The position numbers and the translations under genes are program-made. From Artemia franciscana (Eukaryota > Arthropoda > Branchiopoda > Anostraca > Artemiidae), in contig NC_088871.1 in assembly GCF_032884065.1 (NCBI RefSeq), positions 46,883,172 through 46,947,171 on the forward strand: a stretch of 64,000 nucleotides of DNA, in the 5' to 3' direction. A model generated the notes under the pieces. The model saw only the letters and a list, made by a program, of their open reading frames with translations. It ran no database searches and was not told where the DNA came from. Below, piece by piece: positions 1 through 10,454 of this stretch. Positions within the stretch are counted from its first letter, which is position 1. Every line of letters begins with the position of its first letter.

Positions 1-508
1 AGTAAATCTCCGGGTGAGCCAAAACCGGTTAGTTATTTCACTTTGCAATGCGACAATAAAATCCAGTCAAACCAGTCCAATTAGTTTTATCCTTTTTAGA
101 CTAAATGGTCTTCACACCACGAATCAGGTATCATTCACACCTGGAATGATATTCTTGTTCCAAATTTTTTTTCTGCCTCTAAGTATGAAGTGTGTTCAAT
201 GGATGAAGTACTAAAGATAAATCGAAAGATCTACAGTTTTGAGAGAGTCCAATTATTAAGCAATTTCTTCTATCTCCAAAAGATTGAATTTTCGCAAGAA
301 CGCAAGAATATCTATATTAGGAATGTATTAGAATACATTACATAGGAAGTATTATCCGTCTAATTGTTTGGATGTGTTATAAGATACGTATCAGAAAATC
401 AGATGTACTTCAATCATATAAACATGCGGGCAAGGAAGGGGGTTGTTTCCCTCTAAGGTTGGACCCTTTTCACCTATAGAAAGTTAAAATAGTTACCATA
501 AGAAAGAA
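1..508. other. no recognisable gene
   Basis: AT-rich sequence with only short random reading frames. I see no domain, RNA gene or repeat structure here. Confidence 0.5.
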
Positions 509-516
509 AAATATTC

Positions 517-860
517 GGTACTTGTTTGTTAAACGGAACGCACCAAATGAGTGAAGTTAGGTTAATACTAATGAAATATGCCAAAACATGATGGTAATTT
601 AATACTTTAGGAAGTTTTTTATGGAAATTACGACAAAGAATTGTGGAAAACAGGACGCGCAGAATGCATTATATTAAACACCTAATCAAACCTGACCTAA
701 CCCCTAACCACCTCTATATATTAAATACAAAAATATACATACATCGTAGTTTTCTTATTCAAAATAAACAAATCATAGCCGATCCAGGAAGGTAAACCGG
801 TTTCTGACATATCTTAAACTGCGTAATCCTTGAGTGCGTTCCGTTTAACGAACAAGTAAC
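517..860. mobile_element. MITE with 8-bp target duplication (hAT-like)
   Basis: The left end reads GGTACTTGTTTGTTAAACGG and the right end is its inverted copy with few changes, giving terminal inverted repeats of about 26 bp. The element is flanked by the perfect 8-bp direct repeat aaatattc at 509-516 and 861-868. It is 344 bp long with no coding capacity. An 8-bp duplication is typical of the hAT superfamily, so a hAT-mobilised MITE is the best guess; the ends do not show a familiar hAT terminus. A diverged relative lies at about 12,695-13,040. Confidence 0.8.
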
Positions 861-868
861 AAATATTC

Positions 869-2040
869 TCTGTCACAGTCCCCCTGCCAAAAAAAATCTC
901 TGAACCCCTATTTAGACGTTGGAGTTGAAGGGACCTGAGGTGTCATCGATGTACATTCATGTTCAGAATAGAATCATAAAACATACTCTATAACAGGCTT
1001 TCAATTGCTGTATCAGTAACGGATACTTCCACATTTTTCCATGAAATCAAACCTCTTAGGAAATTGCCGATTTCAAAATAGATGGCTGCTGTTTTCGGCG
1101 TCAGTCGGCGTGAATTTGTTGGTAAATCGACGTCGAAAAAGCTACATGCGTCCAAGCCCTTTAGCTCAGTACGGTGCGAGCAGAAAAGGTTACATGTGCG
1201 CATAAAAACAATGTCCAGGACAAGGAATTTATTCGCCATCTATTTATTAATTAAATAGATGGCAGAAAATACTGTAAATATATACCCATGGAAGTGAAAC
1301 TTACTAGGAAAAAGGTAAAGATTTGAAATCTGTAACTCAAAATTATAAATGAACTAACAACTTCTTGTCAAGACAAAACTTGCGCTGGTCTAGCAGTTGC
1401 TGGAAAATTTCTCAGCGCAGTTGCAACAGCTAAATTAAGCAATAATATTGAATTGGAATATTCAATTTAAAATATACAATAAATTTGGTTTCAATAAATA
1501 CCTCAAACTATTTCCCCTTCAAAGAAAGAACACTATACTCTCTACGAAAAAAAGACAAACATGGCCAAATCTAAAGGGCTTTTCCATTAACATTCACTCC
1601 ACACAAGTATGTACGCTGAAATGGGACTTTCTTTCTTCCTGATGGACCTGTTAGAGTATGCTTTATTGTTCTATTCTGACCATGAATGTACATCAATGGC
1701 ACCTTGGGTGCCTTCAGCTCCAAATTTTAAGCGAAGAGCGGGGTGGGGGTCAGAGAGCATTTTTCCTTCCTTTGGTAACTACTTTAATCCTGAATAAACT
1801 GAATAATCCTGAATAAAACCTTACTTTCACTCTCCTGCAAAATCCAGTTTTATAAAAATTCAGTCTCTCGTTAAGTACTGTATATAAGCAAAAGTCCTAG
1901 AAACCCAAGTCGATCGGGCCTGTCTTCAAACAAGCATAGACGATTAACAGAATTTTAGAGTTAGTGAGTCCAGCATGAATTCCTCGAGGTAGTGGGTAGT
2001 CAACTATGTATGGCATTTTTGGGTAGCTATTAGCTTAACG
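869..2040. other. no confident gene
   Basis: A minus-strand frame at 988-1239 (83 codons) is the only open stretch of note. It matches no family I recognise and I do not call it. The rest is AT-rich and featureless. Confidence 0.4.
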
Positions 2041-3802
2041 CCCATTTTTTATAATATTAAATAAAAAAAAACATTTTTTTTTAGCTGAAAGTAAGGAGCG
2101 ACATTAAAACTTAAAACGAACAGAAATTACTCCGTATATGAAATGAGTTGTCCCCTCCGCAATCCCTCGCTCTTTACGCTAAAGCTTTTAATTTTTTTAA
2201 AAGTAGAATTGTGGCAAAGAGTCAAACTTTAGCGTAAAGAGCGAGGGATTGCGAAGGGGACAACTCATTTCATATACGGAGTAATTTCTGTTCGTTTTAA
2301 GTTTTAATGTCGCTCCTTACTTTCAGCTAAAAAAAAATGGTTTTTTTATTTAATTTCTGAACGTTTTTGAATTAATGCAGGTTTGGTTTTGGCTCTCCGC
2401 ACATAAATTATTAAAATGAAATTTGTATATTAATTCTTTTTTTGGCTAAATGGATTTCTCTTAGTTTTGATTAGACGATTTTGAGAAATAAGGGGTGGAG
2501 AAGGAGGCCTAGTTGCCCTCCAATTTTTCGGTTACTTATAAAGGCAACTAGAACTTTTAATTTTTAACGAACGTTTTTATTAGTAAAAAATATACGTAAC
2601 TTAAGAATTAACTTACGTAACAAACTTTCATAACCTTATATTTTTATTATGTATACGAGGGGGTTTGTACCCTCGTTAATACCTCGCTCTTTACACTAAA
2701 TCGTAAGTTTTGTTCCAATTCTTTAAGAATGACCCCTGAATCAGAAAGGCCGTAGAATAAATAGTTGAAATTACTAAAAATACTTTAGCATAAAGAGCAA
2801 GGTATTTATCTCCTCCTAAATGCCTCGCTCTTTATGCTAAAGTATTTTTAGAACCCCTTATATGCGTAATAATCTCTGTTCGTTTTAAGTTTCAATGCTA
2901 CTTCTTCCTTTCATTTGAAAAAACGTTTTCATGTTTATTTTTCATTGTTTTCTTATAGTAATGCTAGTGAATCCTGCGCCCCTGTCATTGAATTTTTCTT
3001 CCCCCATGACAGATTCCTCCAAGGAAAGATCCTCCAACATAGCCCCCTCTCCTCAGCCCTACCCCCAAACAAAACAAAATCCCCCTGAAAACGTCTGTAC
3101 ACTTCCCAATAACCATTACTATATGTAAACACTGGACAAAGTTTGTAACTTGCAACCCCTCCCCCAGGGATTGTGGAGGAGTAAATCATCCCCAAAGAAA
3201 TAGTTATTATGGTTTTCGACTATGCTGAACAAAATGGCTCTTTCAAAATTTTGATCGGTTGACTTTGGGAAAAAAATGAGCGTGGGAGGGGCCCTAGATG
3301 CCCTCCAATTTTTTTGGTCACTTAAAAAGGGCACTAGAACTTTTCATTTCCGTTAGAATGAGCCCTCTTGCGACATTCTAGGACCACTTGGTTGATACAA
3401 TGACCCCTGGGAAAAAAACAACAAAAAAACAAACAAATAAACACGCACCCGTGATTTGTCTTCTGGCAAAAAATACAAAATTCCACATTTTTCTAGATAG
3501 GAGCTTGAAACTTCTACAGTATGGTTCTCGGATACGCTGAATCTGATGGTTTCATTTTCGTTAAGATCCTACGACTTTTAGGGGGTGTTTCCCCCTATTT
3601 TCCTAAATAAGGCAAATTTTCTCAGGCTCGTAACTTTTGATGGGTAAGACTAAACTTGTTGAAACTTATATGTTTAACCTCAGCATTAAAATGCGATTCT
3701 TTTGATGTAGCTATTGATATCAAAATTCAATTTTTTTTAGAGTTTTGGTTACTATTGAGCCGGGTCGCTCCTTACTACAGTTCGTTACCACGAACTGTTT
3801 GA
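2041..3802 (-). mobile_element. hairpin-ended noncoding repeat family, copy 1
   Basis: The copy ends at the right with a perfect stem-loop (3777-3798; arms ACAGTTCGT and ACGAACTGT, loop TACC) followed by TTTGA. It begins at the left with a palindrome of about 300 bp. Between them are AT-rich noncoding segments and a second, smaller inverted repeat around 2640-2900. It encodes no protein I can recognise. Copy 8 (46,784-48,385) matches it almost base for base over about 1.6 kb, so this subfamily moved fairly recently. The class is unknown: there are no terminal inverted repeats of the usual DNA-transposon kind and no poly(A). Confidence 0.75.
2056..2355. repeat. large palindrome inside repeat copy 1
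   Basis: Two arms of about 133 bp (2056-2188 and 2223-2355) are near-perfect reverse complements around a spacer of about 34 bp. Each arm holds the family's core word CGCTCTTTACGCTAAAG and the outer word GAAAGTAAGGAGCGAC. Transcribed or single-stranded, this would fold into a long hairpin. Confidence 0.9.
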
Positions 3803-3876
3803 AAAGGAAAAAAACATAAACAAAGCTCATAACAACGTTTTGATTGTGAGACCCTTTTCGAGTTAATATTCTCATT

Positions 3877-4172
3877 CCCTCCCCCTCTCTTCTCTTTCTT
3901 TCACTCTCCCAATATCAACAAAACTGTCTCTCTCTCTCTCAATTTCAATAAGAAATTCTGTCTCTCGATTTCACCGAAAAACTCTGTCTCCTTTTCTTTA
4001 TTTCCTTCCTTCCCTCTATCTCCCTTTCTCTCTCTCTCTCTCTCTCTCGCTCTACCTCCTTATCTTTCGTTCCTTCTTTATTTCTATTTCTATCTCACCC
4101 TCTTTCTCTCTCTCTCAATTTCAATGAAAAATTCCCTCTTTCTCTCCTCTCCTCTCCCCCTCTCTCTATCTT
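3877..4172 (+). repeat. pyrimidine-rich (CT)n-type low-complexity tract
   Basis: The tract is an imperfect TCTCTC/CCCTCT run containing repeated phrases such as tttcaatgaaaaattc and tctctctctctc. It looks like decayed microsatellite DNA with a minisatellite-like phrase. No gene is seen. Confidence 0.8.
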
Positions 4173-4183
4173 TTTCAATGAAA

Positions 4184-4692
4184 AATCCAGACGAACAAGC
4201 AGGACAGGTTTATATGTCTAATTTCTCCTTAAAATTCTTCCCAAACGTGTAAGTTCACAAAAAATTTAGGGAAATACCAATGAAAGAAGAAAACAGCAAC
4301 TTACCAGTTATACACCACTAGAGTCATTCTCTTTTGTCGCACAACTATTTCAAAGCCTGGAAGTAAAATAGTTTTTTATGGCATTTGACAAATCTCTCAT
4401 CAAAAGTCAAATGATTATTCAGTAGGCACTTCATCCTCCTATGTCATATGTCAATGATAAATCAGTGCTCAGAACTCATTATGGAATAGGACGACCGCAT
4501 TAGGGTATACGTACATGATATACCTCTACCCTTCCTAAGAAAACAATTTTTACTAATTTTCCATAGACTACTACTTTCCATGACTACTAAACGAATACCC
4601 AGAGTGATGCATTTTCTTGTTTAGCTCAGTGAAAGCATAAAAAAAGACCTTCAGGGTAAGTTTAGACACACATATAAAAGGGTCTTTCAGTC

Positions 4693-4784
<92 letters not shown>

Positions 4785-6840
4785 AGTCCTGTGTTCATGG
4801 CAAGTTCAGATACAGTTATAAAACCCTTAAAGTTTTTAAAATCAACCATGGAAAAAACAATGCCGTTTTCACTCTATTTTGGCGTGAAATTTGAAAATAC
4901 CATAAAAGCATCTTGACTTATAATGGACCCCACCAGTTTTTCCTTCATTTCCGAATTTCATAAACTTTCTTAGAAAACGGTTTATACGACTCCGAAAAAA
5001 CAAAAACGTTCAACTATTGCTCTGTTCTTTTTTCTGCTTTTAATAGCAAGAAAGAAAAACTGGGGGACAGTAATTATTTTCTAAGATATCCAATAATTTT
5101 TATAGATTGAGAGATCGTTTTAACTTTGTAGCTAAAATTACCCTAGTATGTTTTAGACTCCAATGGTAAGTTAAGAAATATTGCCAAACAGATCTCTGGC
5201 ATAGAAATACAGCTAGACATCTATCTCAACACCCCTTTTAAGTACAAACTATAAATATGATAACAAAGAAGATTCTTGATTAGCAGAATACGCAATTCCA
5301 GAACGTGACTTTTATGCTTTAAATCTGAATATTCTGCTGACTTGGCTGGCTCAGTCCCCAAAACACACATGTCTGGCCAGAAATATGCCAAGGCATGAAA
5401 GTACAGCAAAACATACTAAACTTAAACTATATGTCGCTTAATTCTGCTAACTAACAAAAATTATTAGTGATCAATTCTAAGAAAAGTAATAATTAGAATG
5501 GAAATAAAAAAGAAGAAACATAGGATAGAAAAAAAATTATGTCCAGCCAACTAGGCTAGTCTCTCTCAGAATATATTTGTAGGAAATCAGCAAAGTTCGG
5601 AGGTCAATCTCGAAATAATCTGTACATAATTGCTTCTGGCACACGTATATAGGAGCATTCTCATAATCTTTTGGTAACCTATCTGAAGTGTAGTAAGCGA
5701 TCGTTCTATGGGATTGAAAAGAATGCGGACTGGCCTGGAAACCTTTGATCCAAGGTCGATCTTCCGTATCACAACAAATCTATGCAGAGGTGCACTGCCA
5801 TTGAGTGAAAAAGATTGACGCCTACAAATAACTAAATTCTCAAATTTGAGAGCATTTATATTTGCTTGTAACGGGCAGCCAGTAAATTATTTTCCAAAGA
5901 CTAACAAGAAAAAGGGCAGCCATAAGCAAGTAAGGAGCCATATTTTCCAGAAGCAGTTCCTAAATTACCAAAAGAAATAAGAGCAAAAACTTCCCTTTGT
6001 TCCCCAATTCGTTTGTAAGTCACGTTTGAAGCCTGGAATTCATCAACTTGAAAGTGGTAATAGAATTTCGGCTAACAAAAGGGGCTTTTCTGACGACAAA
6101 AGGGGGAAATAATTTAGGAATAAAAAATAATAACACCAGCCAATAGCAGAACTTCCCCAGTAATAAGTGTGACGATTAAGCCACTAGCGAAAATTTGTTT
6201 CTGTTATCTTGATTGTCTGCTTCCACCAAGAGCAGAATCTTCCTTCACGGTTGTTATTTTTTTTTCTAATAGGTACATCAGAAGCACAATATACTACAAG
6301 TATATTAAGCTATATTAAGTAAATACTTAATATGTTAATTAGGTTGTTATTCTTATTATCTTCTTCCAACTGTTCAAAATTAAGGAAGTCAAAATATGTA
6401 GCTGTCTATAAGCCACAGGGACAAAATTAGCTATCAGGAGCATGAATTTGATAACGTAGGCATAACCATTGCTTCCCCTCTACACCCCCTAGATTTTAAA
6501 AAATGTTGCAATGACAAATCCCATTTTTGGGTTGGTTTTCATTGAAAAAAGAAATACAACGAAATTATCCCCTATATTTTCATAAATTTATTGCCTGATA
6601 CACAGAATCCCGACACCCAGGATTCTGGGTATTTGTTTTGCTGTTCTCGGCCAAGGAATAGCGGAAAATAATTTGTATGATGTATAGTTCCATATCATTT
6701 TTTTTTTCTTCTCAAGCTGTCTGATTGATATAATTTATTCTTCACTCACTGGCTTCGTTTTTTTCTTACAGGTGATTTACTAGGTGGGATGCGAAAGCGA
6801 GTTGCCTACTAACTTGTGTCCTTTGTCTACTCAGACCTGT
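4184..6840. other. gene-free stretch
   Basis: Apart from the adenine tract at 4696-4783, this is unique-looking AT-rich DNA with short random frames and no recognised domain. Confidence 0.45.
4696..4783 (+). repeat. 88-bp uninterrupted poly(A) tract
   Basis: A pure run of 88 adenines with no recognisable retroelement body or target duplication beside it. It could be an expanded retroelement tail or an assembly expansion of a homopolymer. The tract length should be treated as approximate. Confidence 0.9.
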
Positions 6841-7565
6841 TCAAACAGTTCGTGGTAACGAACTGTAGTAAGGAGCGACCCGGCTCAGTAGTAACTGAAA
6901 CTCTAAAAAACGGAATTTTGATACCAATAGTTACATCAAAAGAATCCAATTTTAATGCTGATTTTAAATATGTAAGCATCATCAAGTTTAATTTTACCCA
7001 TCAAAAGTTACGAGCCGGAGAAAATTTGCCTTATTTTAGAAAATAGGGGGAAACACCCACTTAAAGTCTTAAAATCTTAAAACCATAATATCGCACCATC
7101 AGATTCAGCGCATCGGAGAACCCTATTGTAGAAGTTTAAAGCTCCTATCTAAAAAAATGTGGAATTTTGTTGTTTTTTTTTGCCAGAAGACATATCACGG
7201 ATGCGTGTGTGTTTTTTGTTTTTTTTTTCAGCTGTGGTCCCATCAACCCTGTCGTCCTAAAATTTCGCGACAGGGCTCATTCTAACGGAAATTAGAAGTT
7301 CTAGTGTCCTTTTTAAGCGAACGAAAAATTGGAGGGCACCTTGGCCCCAATCGGTGGATCTTTCCATGGAGGAATTTATCATGAGGGAATAGAATTTCCA
7401 CAAAGAGGAAGCAGGATTTTCTAGTATTATTAAAAAAAAAAAAAACAATGAGAAAATGAATATTTTTTTTTCAGCTGGAAGTAATGAGCAGCATTAAAAC
7501 TTAAAATGAACATAAAATATTACGCATATAAGGAGGTTCGCCTCCTCCACAATACCTTGCTCTTT

Positions 7566-8967
7566 TAATACAACAACAAAAGAGAGAATAATGAGGACTT
7601 TTTTCCCAAGACAGTGAACCAACAAAACCTATTTGAATATTTCGGCCCTATATCTAAGGGCCGTCTTCAGCAAAGAAAAAATAAAAACAATAAAACACTT
7701 ACAATAAAAGTTCTCAGTTAAAAATCCATTTTTTTTTAAATAGCCTTGGCATCATTACTTCTTAACGAAAAGTTCAGCCAAGACTGTCTGATAAAAGCTA
7801 ACATTTTACAAGATAAAAAGGTTCATTCATTTCACTAACTGTATTTATTAAAAATTGGAATGATTTCTTATTGCGATATTTGCCTTCTCTGCAGCTAATC
7901 TGATAGTTCTTTTGGGATTGGGCTTGTTTTTGTTCGTTCCTATTTTTGTTTTATTTTGAATTAGATTATTTTCTATAATTAATTTTGTGTACATAGGGTT
8001 GAGTGTGTATTCACCCAAGTCTCTATTTAGGGATGTGTTATTATTTAAGTTTCGTTTGATTTGGATTGCCTCGCGGACAGTTTGTTTGATTCCTAGGTCA
8101 TTGCTAATTAAAATTGTTTCGTCAAATAGAACATAATGGTTTGGATTTTCAAAAATATGATTACTTAAAGCTGAATCGAAAGATATGGAGTTATTTTTAG
8201 ATTTTAATGCTTTTTCAATACTTTCTTTGTGTTGCTGTAATCTTGTTCCTAAATTTTGGTGGGTTCGACCAATGTAATAATTTCCACAACTACATGGTAT
8301 TTGATACACCCCTCGTAGACGAGTAATTGGAGTTTTATCCTTACCAGAATTGACAAGGTTCATTATACTTAAATTGCTTGTGAATACAACAGGTAAATTG
8401 TTCTTTAAACAAACTTTTTTCAGTTTTGAAGTAATTTTCGGAATATAAGGTAGGTAAATCGTGATTGTGGGTTTTTTCGAGTCATTTACTGGTGTGGGAT
8501 TTAAGGCTTCAGAAGAATGCTTCTTTAATCTTTGAGCAATAACAGTATTTATGAGAGAAATTGGGTACCCGTTGCCAAAAAGTATGTCTGAAATAAAATT
8601 TAATTCTTTTTTAACATACGGCTCTGAACAGATATTAAGTACTCTATCCACAAGAGATATTACCACACCTCTTTTAACCTGTGGAGGATGGTTAGATTTG
8701 AAGTGAAGGTATCTATTATTATGCGTAGGTTTTCTGTAAACCGTAAAATCAAGTTTATTCACACTGCGTATTATCAATACATCTAAAAAAGCTATTTTTC
8801 CATCTCTTTCGGTCTCTAGAGTGAATTGCAGGTTTCTATCGTAAGTATTTAAATGTTCTAGAAAACCTTTAAGTTCACTTTCGTCCTCATTAATTCTCAT
8901 AAAAGTCCTCATTATTCTCTCTTTTGTTGTTGTATTATGGAAAGGCAGTGTGGTCTTCGTCATTATT
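7566..8967 (-). mobile_element. 5'-truncated Penelope-like element with 13-bp target duplication
   Basis: The insert is bounded by perfect 13-bp direct repeats, taccttgctcttt, at 7553-7565 and 8968-8980; the second copy runs straight on into the host repeat's CTTTACGCTAAAG. It is 1402 bp. Its two ends also carry a 37-bp inverted repeat (7566-7602 and 8901-8937) made of the element's own coding sequence, so the far end of the insert is an inverted copy of a piece near its start. The 3' region, read on minus, contains a strong stem-loop at about 7640-7670 (CGGCCCT/AGGGCCG) preceded by CTGAAGA. Only the C-terminal part of the reverse transcriptase plus the endonuclease remains. Confidence 0.9.
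7848..8963 (-). CDS. Penelope-like RT C-terminal region with GIY-YIG endonuclease (371 aa, partial)
   Basis: Residues about 45-150 match the thumb and post-palm region of Penelope-like reverse transcriptases (IAFLDVLIIR, then VYRKPTHNNRYLHFKSNHP, then GNGYP). Residues 218-300 form a GIY-YIG endonuclease: GVY at 218-220, the CSC pair at 224-226, YYIGRTHQ from 229, an Arg at 241, a conserved His at 269 and a Glu at 298 in VREAIQI. The palm domain with the catalytic YADD is missing, so the copy is 5'-truncated and cannot be autonomous, but the remaining frame is open for 371 codons and so is young. The AATAAA signal overlaps the stop codon on minus. The ATG is simply the first in the fragment and is unlikely to be a natural start. 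Confidence 0.92.
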   Translation of the reverse strand: MTKTTLPFHNTTTKERIMRTFMRINEDESELKGFLEHLNTYDRNLQFTLETERDGKIAFLDVLIIRSVNKLDFTVYRKPTHNNRYLHFKSNHPPQVKRGVVISLVDRVLNICSEPYVKKELNFISDILFGNGYPISLINTVIAQRLKKHSSEALNPTPVNDSKKPTITIYLPYIPKITSKLKKVCLKNNLPVVFTSNLSIMNLVNSGKDKTPITRLRGVYQIPCSCGNYYIGRTHQNLGTRLQQHKESIEKALKSKNNSISFDSALSNHIFENPNHYVLFDETILISNDLGIKQTVREAIQIKRNLNNNTSLNRDLGEYTLNPMYTKLIIENNLIQNKTKIGTNKNKPNPKRTIRLAAEKANIAIRNHSNF

Positions 8968-9351
8968 TACCTTGCTCTTTACGCTAAAGCATTTTTAATA
9001 ATTTCAAATATTTATTCTACGGCCTTTGTGATTCATGGGTCATTCTTAAGGATTTCGGACAAAATTCAAGCTTTAGTGTAAAGAGCGAGGTATTGATGAG
9101 GGGGCGAAACCCCTCATACGAGATAAAAATGCACAAATATAGAAGTTCGTTACGTAAGTTAATTCGTAAGGTACGTATGTTTATTACTAAGAAAAACGTT
9201 CGTAAAAAAATAAATATATTTGCACTTTTAAGTAACTAGAATTGGAGGGCATATCCTCCCACACCCCATTTTTTTATCAAAAAAAATTAATATACAAATT
9301 TCGTTTTAATTATTCATGTGCGGTGAGCCAGAATCAAACGTTCAGAAATTA

Positions 9352-9640
9352 AATAAAAAAACAAGTTTTTTCAACTGAAAGTAAGGAGTCACATTAAAAC
9401 GAGTAAAAATTACTCCGTGTATAAAAGGAGCTGTTCCCTCCTCAACGCCCCGCTCTTTACGCTAAAGTTTGACTCTTTCTCTCAACTCTACTTTTTAAAA
9501 CAGTAAAAAACTTTAGCGTAAAGAGCGGGGTGTTGAGAAGGGAACAGCCCCTTTTATACACGGAGCAATATCTGCTCGTTTTAAGTTTTAATGTCGCTCC
9601 TTACTTTCAGTTGAAAAAACTTGTTTTTTATACTTAATCT
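9352..9640. repeat. large palindrome inside repeat copy 2
   Basis: The arms share the words CAACTGAAAGTAAGGAG and CGCTCTTTACGCTAAAG in inverted order around a spacer of about 45 bp. The arm word here is ctcaacgccccgctcttt; copy 1 has ccgcaatccctcgctcttt. The two arms of this copy agree with each other at most of these positions. Confidence 0.85.
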
Positions 9641-9649
9641 CAGACAGAG

Positions 9650-10372
9650 CCACCCACGTCTCAGACAGGACCATGCTTGACCACTGTCATCACTGTAGCT
9701 TCCAATATTCTAATCTTGGTTTGCAGACTTTAACTATATAAACTAGACATAATTAGCAACTATTTCATTATTATTAATAAACTTCCAATTTCATCTTCTT
9801 CCGTTATTGAGCATTGCGTTTCCTATTTATTATCCTATCGGGCAGTCATTAAGATCGTAAGACGACTGGGATAGGCTGCAGTAAAACATAAACAGATGCA
9901 ATTAAAAGTTTCTGCTTTTCCTTTCAATACAAATCAAACATATAACAGCTCAATAAAACAGGAAACTTTGGAGACGAATTGTCATTCAAGATTAGAGACT
10001 GAACAAGATTCTATTTTCCCGATGCCGGGGATAGATAGCATAAACTCAATAGCCCCTCATCCCCATTGCAGAATGTCAATTTACATGAGAATCAATAGCT
10101 CTTCATAAAGTAGAATAATGTAGCATTCCCAAGTCTTGTAAACCCAGTTTTAAATATTCATAGAACAGAAGAGAACAACGATCTATTGCATTAAAGGAGT
10201 AATTAAGCATAAATTAAACATTTCATTTTGTCTACAATGGTTTTGTTTCTAAACCAATGAATTTGTTCACCCTTTGGGAACTTCAGGTATTTTCATGTCT
10301 TCCGTGGAAAACAGTTTAATTTTGTTCATTAGAAATTACTTGTTTTTTTATGCTTATTTATTTATTATTATA

Positions 10373-10454
<82 letters not shown>

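Larger units (their letters stand above)
6841..9640 (+). mobile_element. hairpin-ended repeat family, copy 2 (host of a Penelope insertion)
   Basis: Starts TCAAACAG with the terminal stem-loop at 6845-6866 (ACAGTTCGT, loop GGTA, ACGAACTGT) and ends in a palindrome of about 290 bp at 9352-9640. It is the mirror orientation of copy 1. A Penelope-like element (7566-8967) interrupts it inside the smaller inverted repeat, at the word taccttgctcttt. Without that insert the copy would be about 1.4 kb. Confidence 0.75.

Noticed and set aside
988-1239. 83-codon minus frame from an ATG
   Set aside because: No recognisable domain, and the antisense strand is equally open; not enough to call a gene.
2953-3334. 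Frames of 65-80 codons repeated at 15.6 and 47.6 kb
   Set aside because: They recur because the hairpin-family repeat recurs. They are on different strands relative to the element and carry frame breaks between copies, so I do not regard them as a conserved element protein.
4571-4849. 92-codon minus frame with a long Phe run
   Set aside because: It is the translation of the 88-bp poly(A) tract.
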